Shown one piece after another: positions 17,216-25,708 of a stretch of 64,000 bases of DNA (its first letter is position 1; every line of letters starts with the position of its first letter). Both the position numbers and the translations under genes were made by a program. The notes below the pieces were generated by a model. The model searched no databases. It was not told the DNA's origin and saw only the letters and a list, made by a program, of their open reading frames with translations. The DNA is taken from contig CAJUPC010000001.1 in NCBI GenBank assembly GCA_910588555.1, positions 1 to 64,000 on the forward strand, given 5' to 3'. The stretch comes from Candidatus Gastranaerophilales bacterium (GTDB taxonomy: Bacteria > Cyanobacteriota > Vampirovibrionia > Gastranaerophilales > Gastranaerophilaceae).

Positions 17216-17446
17216 GGGGTACTAGTTTTAATTTTCGGTTCACGCGCAAAAGGTACGTTTCACAACGGTTCCGATATTGATTTTGCTATATGGACAGATA
17301 ATTCTGATATATTTTTCAGTATAGCGGGCGAATTGGATAATTTGCCGACGCCATATAAATTTGATGTGATAGATTATAAAAATCTGTCACATCAAGGAAT
17401 GAAAAACAGTATTGATAAAGACGGAAAGTTGTTTTATCAAAGGTAA
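17216..17446 (+). pseudogene. Truncated MNT-type nucleotidyltransferase remnant
   Basis: An open frame of 76 codons without a start codon; a stop (TAA at 17213) sits right before it. It reads VLVLIFGSRAKGTFHNGSDI followed by DFAIW, the signature GSRAKG...GSDIDFAI of minimal nucleotidyltransferases, and ends with KLFYQR. The N-terminal helix that normally precedes IFGSRAKG is missing, as is any HEPN partner. It lies between the tRNA-His terminator and a prepilin gene, which suggests decay of an accessory module at a tRNA. It ends one base before the convergent prepilin stop. Confidence 0.7.
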
Positions 17447-17447
17447 T

Positions 17448-18110
17448 TTACCATGGATAGTCCTCTGATATCTGCCAGTTGTCAAGCATAATCATTTGCG
17501 CACAAAATGCTCCTGTACCCTCTTTATGACATCCGTTAGCTTCAGTTTTTAAATCGTTTTTATCAAACTCGGCACCCCTGGCAGCAAATTTTCCGTTAAA
17601 ATATTCAAATTCAAATATATCTTTTCCAATTACGTTTGGCTTTTGCCTACCGTTTATGTCAGCAATGAAAATAGGATAATCAGTTGAAGGTGCTCTTGAA
17701 ACAGAAATAATACTTCCATTTGATAAGAATAATTTTTCACTTCTTGTTGTATAATAATCAACATCAAAAGTACTGGTAGGATTGTTCAATGAAGTACCTG
17801 TAATATTACATTCTCCGGTATTGTCGCATATACATTTTTTTACAATTTTAAGGTATGGTGCTATATATTTTTCTGTAAATTCTGAGGCTCCTGCGCATCC
17901 TACAGCTCCGAAATCCCAATTGCTTATTTCACCATTCTCTATTTCTGATGCTTTCAATGCTTGAAATAATAATGAATAAGTATGTTTGAGTTTAGTGACT
18001 GTTGTTTGTTTTTGGTGTTTCTGTATCAGAGTGGGCATAGTCAAAGCTGCAACTACACCAATAATTCCTAAAGTCACAAGTGTTTCTGCTAAAGTAAAAG
18101 CTTTTCTCAT
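17448..18110 (-). CDS. Prepilin-like protein without G tract
   Basis: 220 residues. A very short leader (MRKA) precedes FTLAETLVTLGIIGVVAALT, the type III prepilin signature with E5, so PilD-type cleavage would fall after A4. A hydrophobic helix is followed by a soluble domain with several Cys (CICDNTGEC, GCHKEGTGAFC). The C-terminal WQISEDYPW is a variant of the tail shared with the other prepilins here. There is no pilus assembly gene nearby. Its upstream region carries paired direct repeats (18144-18179) shared with a divergent XRE gene. Confidence 0.85.
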   Translation of the reverse strand: MRKAFTLAETLVTLGIIGVVAALTMPTLIQKHQKQTTVTKLKHTYSLLFQALKASEIENGEISNWDFGAVGCAGASEFTEKYIAPYLKIVKKCICDNTGECNITGTSLNNPTSTFDVDYYTTRSEKLFLSNGSIISVSRAPSTDYPIFIADINGRQKPNVIGKDIFEFEYFNGKFAARGAEFDKNDLKTEANGCHKEGTGAFCAQMIMLDNWQISEDYPW

Positions 18111-18143
18111 AAATATCTCCCGTAAAGTTATATTAAATAATAT

Positions 18144-18179
18144 GTATCACTATTGACTTAGAAAGTATCACAATTGAGT
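18144..18179. promoter_or_regulatory. Two direct repeats between prepilin and XRE genes
   Basis: GTATCACTATTGACT (18144-18158) and GTATCACAATTGAGT (18165-18179) are 21 bases apart, two helical turns, which fits a dimeric regulator. The minus-strand reading holds TTGACT and TTGTGA elements. It may be the operator of the XRE protein at 18219, acting on the prepilin gene and itself. Confidence 0.45.
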
Positions 18180-18218
18180 CAATATGTCAAATTTTTTCAT
18201 AACTGATAAAATTAAAAT

Positions 18219-18419
18219 ATGCTAAAAAATAATTTATCGGCTATTATGGGAGCCAAAAGAATAAAAATTTATGAGCTTGAAAAAATATCAGGAATTAGCA
18301 GAAGCACGATAACACGTTTGTATTATGACAAGACTAATACAATAAGTTTTAATACTCTTGAAAATATTTGCAAGGCTTTAAATTGCACGCCGAATGACTT
18401 GTTTGAGATTGTTGATTAA
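18219..18419 (+). CDS. Small XRE/Cro-like regulator
   Basis: 66 residues, one Cro/C1-type helix-turn-helix: IKIYELEKISGISRSTITRL, YYDKTNTISF and ICKALNCTPNDLFEIV. This is the short YozG-like form common in phages and mobile modules. There is no Shine-Dalgarno; the ATG follows an AT-rich stretch. It is divergent from the prepilin gene and its last 4 bases overlap the end of the Ehr small-subunit gene. Confidence 0.8.
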   Translation: MLKNNLSAIMGAKRIKIYELEKISGISRSTITRLYYDKTNTISFNTLENICKALNCTPNDLFEIVD

Positions 18420-19153
18420 TTTTGAATATAACTCAAAATCCCGTTTATAAATGTCAAAGGATGTACGGGGCAGCCCGGAATATACAAATCTATCGGGTAT
18501 TTTTCTAAAAATTCTCTATTAATGGTTTTGCTGTTTTGAAATATTCCGCCTGAAATTGCACAGGCTCCGCATAAAATTACCAATTTTGGTGACGGTACTG
18601 ATTTATAGCAGTCTTCCAATGCATAAGCCATATTTTCTGTTATGGGACCTGTAATCACAATCCCGTCAGCGTGACGAGGAGAGGCAACAAAATCTATTCC
18701 AAATCTGCCCATATCAAAGTTTACGTTTGAGCAGGCATTCAATTCCATTTCACAACCGTTGCAACCGCCTGCAGAAACCTGACGGAGTTTTAAAGAATGA
18801 CCAAACATCTTTGTTATTTCTTTTTTTATTTCAACTGCGGATTTCAAGTATTCTTCATAAGTTATATCGGGAGTGATAATAAGTTTGTTTCTGTCAGATG
18901 AAGTTAATTTGTAGCCGTTAGTAAATTTAACAGCATTAGAAGCTCTTTCGCAAGCTCCGCAGAATGTACATTTGCCCATATCAATCGATAAAGGATTTGT
19001 TTTGAGTGCACCTGTCGGGCAAATTTTTTCATCACATTCGTAGTTTTCTGACAAAATAGGAAAGCCTCTGAACTGCTCTCTCATCGGAGCATTTTTAATA
19101 TCTTTTATAAATTGGTTTCCTTGAAAAATTCTTGATTTTAATGTATCAAACAT
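18416..19153 (-). CDS. Ehr complex small subunit (NuoB/HyfI-like, with fused ferredoxin domain)
   Basis: 245 residues. An N-terminal [4Fe-4S] domain (C40, C45, C62, C65, C68) is followed by the NuoB/hydrogenase small-subunit domain. Its cluster ligands are C131 and C134 (GGCNGCE), C198 (CGAC) and C228 (PGCPVHP). The proximal cluster is thus intact and electrons can reach the large subunit. Last gene of the six-gene operon, 11 bases after the large subunit. In hydrogenase-4 the ferredoxin-like part is a separate protein (HyfH); here it is fused. Confidence 0.88.
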   Translation of the reverse strand: MFDTLKSRIFQGNQFIKDIKNAPMREQFRGFPILSENYECDEKICPTGALKTNPLSIDMGKCTFCGACERASNAVKFTNGYKLTSSDRNKLIITPDITYEEYLKSAVEIKKEITKMFGHSLKLRQVSAGGCNGCEMELNACSNVNFDMGRFGIDFVASPRHADGIVITGPITENMAYALEDCYKSVPSPKLVILCGACAISGGIFQNSKTINREFLEKYPIDLYIPGCPVHPLTFINGILSYIQN

Positions 19154-19164
19154 GTTTTTATTCC

Positions 19165-20631
19165 TTATAAATCGTTTCCTGAATAAGACAGGTTAAAGCT
19201 TTTATTACACAATGGAAAATCTGAAACCCCGTTATTTCTTACAGCAAGTGCAAGTCCGTACCAGTTGTTGAATGACGGGTCTTTGATTTTGTAACGTGAA
19301 AGTTTCCTGTTATCGTCCGTAAGTGCGATATGTACAACTTCTCCGCGCCAGCCCTCAACTATTGAAATTGCAAGAGAGTTTTGTGATAATCCAGTATTGT
19401 TGTCTGTGCAAATTTTGTCATTGGTGTAGTCTTTCATTTTTGCAAAGATTTTTTTGATTATTGAATACGACTGTAAAATTTCTTTATATCTCAATTTAAA
19501 TCTTGAATTAACGTCACCTGATGCTTTGAAAAATTTCTTTTCAATTTGAAGTTCCGAGAGTAATTTGTCGGGGAAATCAAAACGTGAATCCAAATCCACA
19601 CCAGCCGCACGCGCAGCCATTCCGACAAGACCTGCTTCTTTTGCGCGTTCCATGCTTATTGTTCCTGTTTTTTCAAGTCTTGACATTACAGTGGAATTTT
19701 TTAGCATTGTATTTGTCATTCTTTCAACATCTTTTATAACTTTTTCCAGAGTTTTTAAAGCTCTTTGTAATTTATCTTCTGTTATGTCGTAATTCACTCC
19801 GCCGACTGTGATAAGCCCGCGTCCGAAACGGCTTCCGCTGAATTCCAGCATTGTGTTAATAACGAGAGTTCTTGTTGCTCCGAATACGGATGCACCCATT
19901 AAATACGCTATGTCACCTGCTATTGCACCTAAATCTCCGATATGAATTGCCATTCTTTCCATTTCAAGTGCAGCTTTTCTGATTAATTGTGCTTTTTGGG
20001 GAATTTCAATATCTTTTAAAATTTCCATAACTTGTGAGTATGCAGTGTTGTAAGCTATTACGCTATCCCCGCAAATTGATTCTGCAAGCTGGTTTGACGG
20101 ATTTGAAAGCATTAATTCTTCAACCCCTCTGTGCTGATAGCCGAGCATAATTTCAAGATGATAAACAGTTTCGCCGTTGCACATAAACCTGAAATGCCCC
20201 GGTTCAATTACTCCCGCGTGAATTGGACCTACTGCAACCTGATGAACTTCTTCTCCGTTCATTTCAAAGAATTTGTATTCGTCCTGATTTAATCTTACAG
20301 GTTTCAACCAGGGGTGGTTTAAAGGTTGAATTCCGAATTGTTCATAAAATTCTCTTTCAAAAATATGAAATGCGGGGATTTCATTTGTTAAACATTCATA
20401 AGATTTTTCCTCGGCGCCAAATAGTGCAGAAGAAACATAAAGTTCACCGTTTTTGTCATCAGCAAGGATTACAAAAAGTTTTGTTCTTCCCATTCCCCAA
20501 TCTTTGCCGAAAAATCCTACAGGACGCAGGGCTGATGAAATAATTTCACTGCGTAATTCATTAATTGAAAGTTCTGGTATATCTGCTAAATTCAGTTTTG
20601 TATTATTACGGGTTTTAATCCAGTTTGTCAT
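19165..20631 (-). CDS. Ehr complex large subunit (HyfG/NuoCD-like, NiFe cysteines lost)
   Basis: 488 residues. A NuoC-like domain (about 1-115, with EREFYEQFGI) is fused to a NuoD/hydrogenase large-subunit domain (GPIHAGVIEPGHFRF about 135-149, HRGVEE about 167). The first NiFe motif, CGxC in true hydrogenases, reads C187-G-D-S190. The C-terminal DPCxxC motif reads N480-L-S-Y-S-G485. Only one of the four NiFe-binding cysteines remains, so this should not bind a NiFe centre. That is the hallmark of Ehr (energy-converting hydrogenase-related) complexes. It shares a HyfB-C-E-F-G-I-like gene set. Confidence 0.88.
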   Translation of the reverse strand: MTNWIKTRNNTKLNLADIPELSINELRSEIISSALRPVGFFGKDWGMGRTKLFVILADDKNGELYVSSALFGAEEKSYECLTNEIPAFHIFEREFYEQFGIQPLNHPWLKPVRLNQDEYKFFEMNGEEVHQVAVGPIHAGVIEPGHFRFMCNGETVYHLEIMLGYQHRGVEELMLSNPSNQLAESICGDSVIAYNTAYSQVMEILKDIEIPQKAQLIRKAALEMERMAIHIGDLGAIAGDIAYLMGASVFGATRTLVINTMLEFSGSRFGRGLITVGGVNYDITEDKLQRALKTLEKVIKDVERMTNTMLKNSTVMSRLEKTGTISMERAKEAGLVGMAARAAGVDLDSRFDFPDKLLSELQIEKKFFKASGDVNSRFKLRYKEILQSYSIIKKIFAKMKDYTNDKICTDNNTGLSQNSLAISIVEGWRGEVVHIALTDDNRKLSRYKIKDPSFNNWYGLALAVRNNGVSDFPLCNKSFNLSYSGNDL

Positions 20632-20641
20632 ATTTTTATCC

Positions 20642-22075
20642 TTATAGTCCGTTTATACAGTTGAGAATTATATTATTCAAAAATTTGGGGATGTAAATTC
20701 CGAGTGTAAAAACTAATATTAACATTATTATTTGCGGAATATACATACATAGCGAGACTTTATTTCTATTTGCTTCAATCACATTGGTTTTGTCTTCGCT
20801 GACTTTGCCAAATGCTGTTTTAATAACAACATGGCCGAGTCCGTATAGAATAGTTGTTAAAAGCAAAACGAATAATGTGCAAAGAATGTAGTGACCCTGT
20901 GCTATCATAGTTTTTGCAAATAAAAATTCGCTTATGAATAACACCGATGTCGGGAAAGCACAAATAGCAAGAAATGACGCAATCCACAAAGTTCCTGTTT
21001 TTCCGTCAGCTTTTATTAATCCGTTTACGGATTTTATTCTTTTGGTTTGATATAATTCCAAAACATTTCCCGAGGTTAAAAAGAAAGAAGCTTTGGCAAG
21101 CGAATGTCCGATTACATGAAGAATTACCGCGTAATACGCTCCGAGTGCAAGCCCGATTGCCAAAATCCCCATGTTTTCAATTGAAGAATATGCAAGCATT
21201 CTTTTGTAATTTTTTATGTGATATATAAATACCGCAGTTATGAAAAGTGAAATAAATCCCATTAAAAGAAGCATAAATCTTGCATAATTCGAGCAGCCTG
21301 CAAGGTCTGTAATTTTGAAAACTCTCACGATAACAAGAAATGCTGAGTTCAATAATGCGGCCGAAAGCAATGCCGAAATAGGAGACGGAGCTTCCGAATG
21401 AGCATCGGGAAGCCAAAAATGTACGGGAGCCAGCCCCATTTTTGCACCAAACCCAAACAGCATAAATATAAAAGCAAGTTTAAGCCAGTTTGTATCAAAA
21501 CTTTGAGCATGCTGATAAAGTTCCGAAAAGTTTAATGTATTTATACTTCCTGACGAGATATTTAATAAAATAATTCCGACAAAAGCAAGTGCAATACCTA
21601 TTGAACAGATAAAAACATATTTCCAGGCCGCTTCAATTGAGTGTTTTGTCTTGTTAAAATAAATCAAATAAGCACTTGAAAGTGTTGTTGCTTCAATCAA
21701 AACCCACGCAAGTCCCAAATCCGTGCTCAATAATGTTCCTGTCATTGAAAGAACAAAGATTAAAATCATAAACGAATAGTGGCTAATCCTTTTTGCAGGT
21801 GTATCAAAAGTTTTTACATATCCGGTGTTATAAAGCGCAACAGCAAGATAAACAATCGAAAGTACAAGCAAGAATATCTGATTAACTCCGTCAACAGCAA
21901 AATATGGCGAAGCCTCTTTTGTTCCAAATCCTGCACAAATCATCATAGTAATAACAAAATGTATTACCGCATAAAGGTTTATCATAAATGTGTTAAACTT
22001 GGGCTTTTTAATCAAAAGCACAAGTAATGCGGCAATTATCGGAAATATTAAAAGTGTACTAATCATTATATTCAT
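20642..22075 (-). CDS. Ehr complex antiporter-like membrane subunit (HyfF/NuoN-like)
   Basis: 477 residues with about 14 hydrophobic segments. It belongs to the NuoL/M/N-Mrp proton-translocating family: the lysine- and histidine-bearing helices can be seen around GAKMGLAPVHFWLPDAHSEA (about residue 220) and AYSSIENMGILAIGLA (about 295). It starts inside the end of the upstream gene (17-base overlap) and is followed after 10 bases by the large subunit. Expected to form part of the ion-pumping arm. Confidence 0.85.
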   Translation of the reverse strand: MNIMISTLLIFPIIAALLVLLIKKPKFNTFMINLYAVIHFVITMMICAGFGTKEASPYFAVDGVNQIFLLVLSIVYLAVALYNTGYVKTFDTPAKRISHYSFMILIFVLSMTGTLLSTDLGLAWVLIEATTLSSAYLIYFNKTKHSIEAAWKYVFICSIGIALAFVGIILLNISSGSINTLNFSELYQHAQSFDTNWLKLAFIFMLFGFGAKMGLAPVHFWLPDAHSEAPSPISALLSAALLNSAFLVIVRVFKITDLAGCSNYARFMLLLMGFISLFITAVFIYHIKNYKRMLAYSSIENMGILAIGLALGAYYAVILHVIGHSLAKASFFLTSGNVLELYQTKRIKSVNGLIKADGKTGTLWIASFLAICAFPTSVLFISEFLFAKTMIAQGHYILCTLFVLLLTTILYGLGHVVIKTAFGKVSEDKTNVIEANRNKVSLCMYIPQIIMLILVFTLGIYIPKFLNNIILNCINGL

Positions 22076-22709
22076 AATCCTTTAAATCTGATAAATTCGA
22101 AACTTCCAAATCTTTAAATTCTTTGTTAATCTCGTTTACAAAAAGTCCAAGAATGTAAACTGCAATAAATACATCAAGCAAAACTCCCATATTCACAAGC
22201 ATTGGCATTTCTTTTGCAACAGAAAGCGAAAGTAAAAATATTCCGTTTTCCATTGTTATAAATTCAATTACGTTAGAAAGTATTTTGTGCTTAATTGTAA
22301 TCAGCCATAAACTTATTATAATTGTTGAGATTGAAACTCCGAAAAACATTGGTGAAATGAGTTTTACTGACGAAATATAATAGTTTGACGCCAAAAATGA
22401 AGTCAACAAAATTATACTTGAAATTACAAGACAGTAAAAATGAGGGATATTTGCCGCTGCGTCGCGGTTTGAATGAGTTTTTTTCAATACTCTGTATAAA
22501 AACCACGGAATAATTATTGATTTTACAACAAGAGTTTCAACGGTTAAAAATGCAAAACTCAAACCGTTGACATGCTCCATGCCCGCACAGCAGATTAAAA
22601 ACAAAAGTATACCTTGAATTATAAGTAATCTGACGTGAGCAATAATTCTGCTTGTTGCCGCAAGATATAACATTGTAAGTCCGAAAAGTATAATAAATCC
22701 GTCTGCCAT
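22059..22709 (-). CDS. Ehr complex small membrane subunit (HyfE-like)
   Basis: 216 residues with six or seven predicted membrane helices, resembling HyfE (a NuoK-related fusion) in length and position. A conserved-looking stretch FVNEINKEF lies near the C-terminus. It overlaps the next gene by 17 bases and starts 2 bases after the NuoH-like gene ends. The assignment rests on gene order and topology more than on motifs. Confidence 0.75.
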   Translation of the reverse strand: MADGFIILFGLTMLYLAATSRIIAHVRLLIIQGILLFLICCAGMEHVNGLSFAFLTVETLVVKSIIIPWFLYRVLKKTHSNRDAAANIPHFYCLVISSIILLTSFLASNYYISSVKLISPMFFGVSISTIIISLWLITIKHKILSNVIEFITMENGIFLLSLSVAKEMPMLVNMGVLLDVFIAVYILGLFVNEINKEFKDLEVSNLSDLKDYEYND

Positions 22710-22711
22710 TT

Positions 22712-23629
22712 TTAACCTCCAAACATCTTTGCCGTTACAAGTGCGAGTACAACAAGAGCCAACGAACTCATAATAAATATGAATTCAAATACGTGCGACA
22801 TTCTTATACGAGCCATTCCCGACTCAATTGTTCCTATCAAAACCGAAATCACAAACATCACTGCAAGATAGCACAATACGTAAGCCCATTCCGCAATACT
22901 TTGAGGAATTATCATATAAGCAATTAATGATGAAATTAAAAACATTTTTATTGAATTAGCCCATGTGAAAAATGCCAGGTCGCTTCCGGAATTGTCCAAA
23001 ATCATAACTTCATGAATCATGGTTAATTCCAAATGGGTTGCAGGGTCATCAACGGGAACCCTTGAGCCTTCAATCAAAATCATCAGGAATAGAACAACAA
23101 CCGCAAAAATTGTTATTAGAATGCCGTAACTTCCTGCATTTGAAAGAACATTCTGCAGGCTTTCAAACGTATAATTTCCGCTGAGTGCCATAATTGAAGC
23201 GATTGTAATAAAAAATGCGGGTTCAACGATTGATGTAAAACAAGCTTCTCTTGAAGCTCCCATTCCCTCAAAACTGCTTCCCGTGTCCATTGCGGAAATA
23301 AGTGAGAAAAATTTTCCCAAACTTAATGTATAAGCGAAAATTATTAATCCGCCTGTAATATTAATCAAAGCACTGCCTGTTGCAAGCGGGATGAAAAGTG
23401 AAGCAAAAAGCACTGTAACAATTGATATTACGGGTGCGATTTTGAAAACTTGCGATGTAGTTTCGCTGATTACAAAATCTTTTTTTAACAGTTTTTTGAA
23501 ATCATAAAACGGCTGTAAAACGGAAGCGCCTTGTCTGCCGCCCCAAAAAGCCTTTGTTTTTTTTATTACACCCGCCATTAAAAACGGTACAAATAACAAT
23601 ATTAATAAGTTTAAAATAAGCATTATCAT
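22712..23629 (-). CDS. Ehr complex NuoH-like membrane subunit (HyfC-like)
   Basis: 305 residues with about eight membrane helices. Characteristic NuoH/HyfC features are GRQGASVLQPFYDFKKLLKK (about 32-51), the acidic SRVPVDDPATHLELTMIHE loop (about 185-203) and a helix after it. This subunit links the peripheral arm to the pumping subunits. Its start overlaps the preceding gene by 4 bases (ATGA). Confidence 0.9.
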   Translation of the reverse strand: MIMLILNLLILLFVPFLMAGVIKKTKAFWGGRQGASVLQPFYDFKKLLKKDFVISETTSQVFKIAPVISIVTVLFASLFIPLATGSALINITGGLIIFAYTLSLGKFFSLISAMDTGSSFEGMGASREACFTSIVEPAFFITIASIMALSGNYTFESLQNVLSNAGSYGILITIFAVVVLFLMILIEGSRVPVDDPATHLELTMIHEVMILDNSGSDLAFFTWANSIKMFLISSLIAYMIIPQSIAEWAYVLCYLAVMFVISVLIGTIESGMARIRMSHVFEFIFIMSSLALVVLALVTAKMFGG

Positions 23630-25617
23630 TTTCCTATAAATAAACTCCCGATTATTACTATTACAAGAAATATCAAACCGTATTTGATATATGATTGAAT
23701 ATTTCCGCTTTGCAATAATTCAAATTTTGATAAAAACCATTCGTTGTATTTTACAAGCGGATGAATTATATAAGCTTCTTCAATGTCTTCAATCTGCAAG
23801 CTGAAATGAGAACTTTCGGGGAAAAGTTTTCGTGGTTTTTCAATATCAAAAACCTTTTTAAATAAAGGTGTAAGCATTGATAAAAACGGGCTTACATAAG
23901 ATGATGCCGAATACTGCATACGATTGTTCGGTTTATTATAACCACAGCCCCAGGTTTCATGCATTGAAATTCTGTTTTTTGTGAGTTTGATTTTTAATAA
24001 GCTTGCCGCAACAATTGCAAATAACAGGCCCGCCGCAAATACAGCAACGATTTTTACTACCCACACAGTATTCATAAATTCGGAAGCTTCAAACTGCATT
24101 CCGCCAAGAACTATGCTTACGGGTCTTAATATTAATGAAAACGCATAATCAGGGAATATTCCGATTAAAAATATAAATACCGCAAGAAATATCATTGGTA
24201 TTATCATTGAAATTCCGTTGTCTTTTTTTATGTTTTCAGCCGCTTCACTTCTCGGCATTCCAAGAAACATTATGCTGAATGCTTTTGTAAAGCAAAGTAT
24301 TGCCATAGTTCCTACTAACGCAAGACAAGCAATGGCAAACAACATTAGAAGAAGCATTGAGAAATTGTGGATTGATAAACTTTTGAACATTCCGAGATAA
24401 ATCAAAATTTCGCTGATAAATCCGTTCAACGGAGGCAATCCGCATATTGCGACAGCACCGATTAAGAATAAAAGACCTGTTTTGGGCATTGATTTGATAA
24501 TTCCGCCCATAACTTCTATATCTCGAGTATGCATTTTTGTATAAACGCTTCCCGCTGAAAGGAACAATAATTCTTTGAAAAGCGAATGGTTAATGATATG
24601 CAATACAGCTCCCGAAAATCCCAAGATTGCGATTACAGGTTGATTGTATGCCATAGCAAGCATGCCGGTACCAATACCCGTTCCGATTATTCCGATGTTT
24701 TCAATCGAAGAATACGCAAGCAGTTTTTTTATATCGTTTTGGGTAATTGCGTACATTACACCATACAGAGCGGTTATTAATGAAATTATTAACACTGTAT
24801 AAGAAATAAATTTTGTCGGAGTACCTGAAAGTGCAAGTATTCTAAGTATTCCGTAAATTCCTGTTTTAATCATTACACCCGACATAACTCCGCTGACGTG
24901 GCTCGGTGCCGCGGGATGGGCGTCGGGAAGCCAGTTGTGAAACGGTACAAAGCCCGCTTTTGTTCCAAAACCGATGAAAAATAATATGAATATAATATTT
25001 TTCAAATATTCGCTGTTATTAAGCACGCCTGCAAATGAAGAAAAGTTAAAACTTCCAGCTTCGTTAGAAAGAATTGCAAAAGCAAGCATAATAAATATTA
25101 CGGAAACATGCATGAATACAAGATATTTTATTCCTGCTTTTAAAACATCTTTCTTTTCGTTTTCAAATATTACAAGGAAAAATGAACTCAATGACATTAT
25201 TTCCCAGCAGATTAAAAACATCATTGCGTTTTGACAGGTTACGACTGCAAGCATAGAAGCTGTCAATATCGGGAAAAATATTAAATGTGAATTTATATTT
25301 TTGCCTTTGTCAATATAATTTTGCAAATATCCCTTTGAATAAATTGCCGATAATGTGCTAATAACACAAATTATAATAATGAAAAATGCCGATAGCATAT
25401 CAATTTGAAAATTAACTGCACCGAAAAGTCTGTTGAAGTCAAAAATTTTGTTCATACCCTGTGTGCCGAGTAAAACATTAACAGCAGGCATGAGGCATAA
25501 CAATGATGCAATTGAATTTAAAATTGAAAGTACAATAATTTTATATTTTTCGTTAAACAAAGCAGAAATAAATCCACTTATAAAAAACAATGTTATTCCT
25601 ATAAAAAATATATTCAT
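23626..25617 (-). CDS. Ehr complex NuoL/HyfB-like proton-translocating subunit
   Basis: 663 residues with about 16 membrane helices, first gene of the operon. The antiporter-like core shows GFGTKAGFVPFHNWLPDAHP (about 215-234) and AYSSIENIGIIGTGIGTG (about 293-310). The C-terminal 150 residues carry HETWGCGYNKPNNRMQYSAS, also typical of HyfB. The ATG follows a weak site. An inverted repeat (25648-25671) lies upstream. Confidence 0.88.
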   Translation of the reverse strand: MNIFFIGITLFFISGFISALFNEKYKIIVLSILNSIASLLCLMPAVNVLLGTQGMNKIFDFNRLFGAVNFQIDMLSAFFIIIICVISTLSAIYSKGYLQNYIDKGKNINSHLIFFPILTASMLAVVTCQNAMMFLICWEIMSLSSFFLVIFENEKKDVLKAGIKYLVFMHVSVIFIMLAFAILSNEAGSFNFSSFAGVLNNSEYLKNIIFILFFIGFGTKAGFVPFHNWLPDAHPAAPSHVSGVMSGVMIKTGIYGILRILALSGTPTKFISYTVLIISLITALYGVMYAITQNDIKKLLAYSSIENIGIIGTGIGTGMLAMAYNQPVIAILGFSGAVLHIINHSLFKELLFLSAGSVYTKMHTRDIEVMGGIIKSMPKTGLLFLIGAVAICGLPPLNGFISEILIYLGMFKSLSIHNFSMLLLMLFAIACLALVGTMAILCFTKAFSIMFLGMPRSEAAENIKKDNGISMIIPMIFLAVFIFLIGIFPDYAFSLILRPVSIVLGGMQFEASEFMNTVWVVKIVAVFAAGLLFAIVAASLLKIKLTKNRISMHETWGCGYNKPNNRMQYSASSYVSPFLSMLTPLFKKVFDIEKPRKLFPESSHFSLQIEDIEEAYIIHPLVKYNEWFLSKFELLQSGNIQSYIKYGLIFLVIVIIGSLFIGK

Positions 25618-25647
25618 ATCCCGAGCTCTATAATTATATAATCACTG

Positions 25648-25671
25648 TATCTGTTTTACCCCTAACAGATA
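25648..25671. promoter_or_regulatory. Inverted repeat upstream of the Ehr operon
   Basis: TATCTGTT and AACAGATA are 8-base arms around 8 bases. On the minus strand a TATAAT (plus-strand 25633-25638) follows it, so the repeat covers the place of a -35 box. There is no T-run, so it is unlikely to be a terminator. Possible activator or repressor site. Confidence 0.4.
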
Positions 25672-25708
25672 TGATTGTCAATAAATTTGCGCGGTAAATA
25701 TACATTTT

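Noticed and set aside
18416..25617. A functional group-4 [NiFe] hydrogenase or formate hydrogenlyase
   Set aside because: Three of the four NiFe-binding cysteines in the large subunit are replaced.
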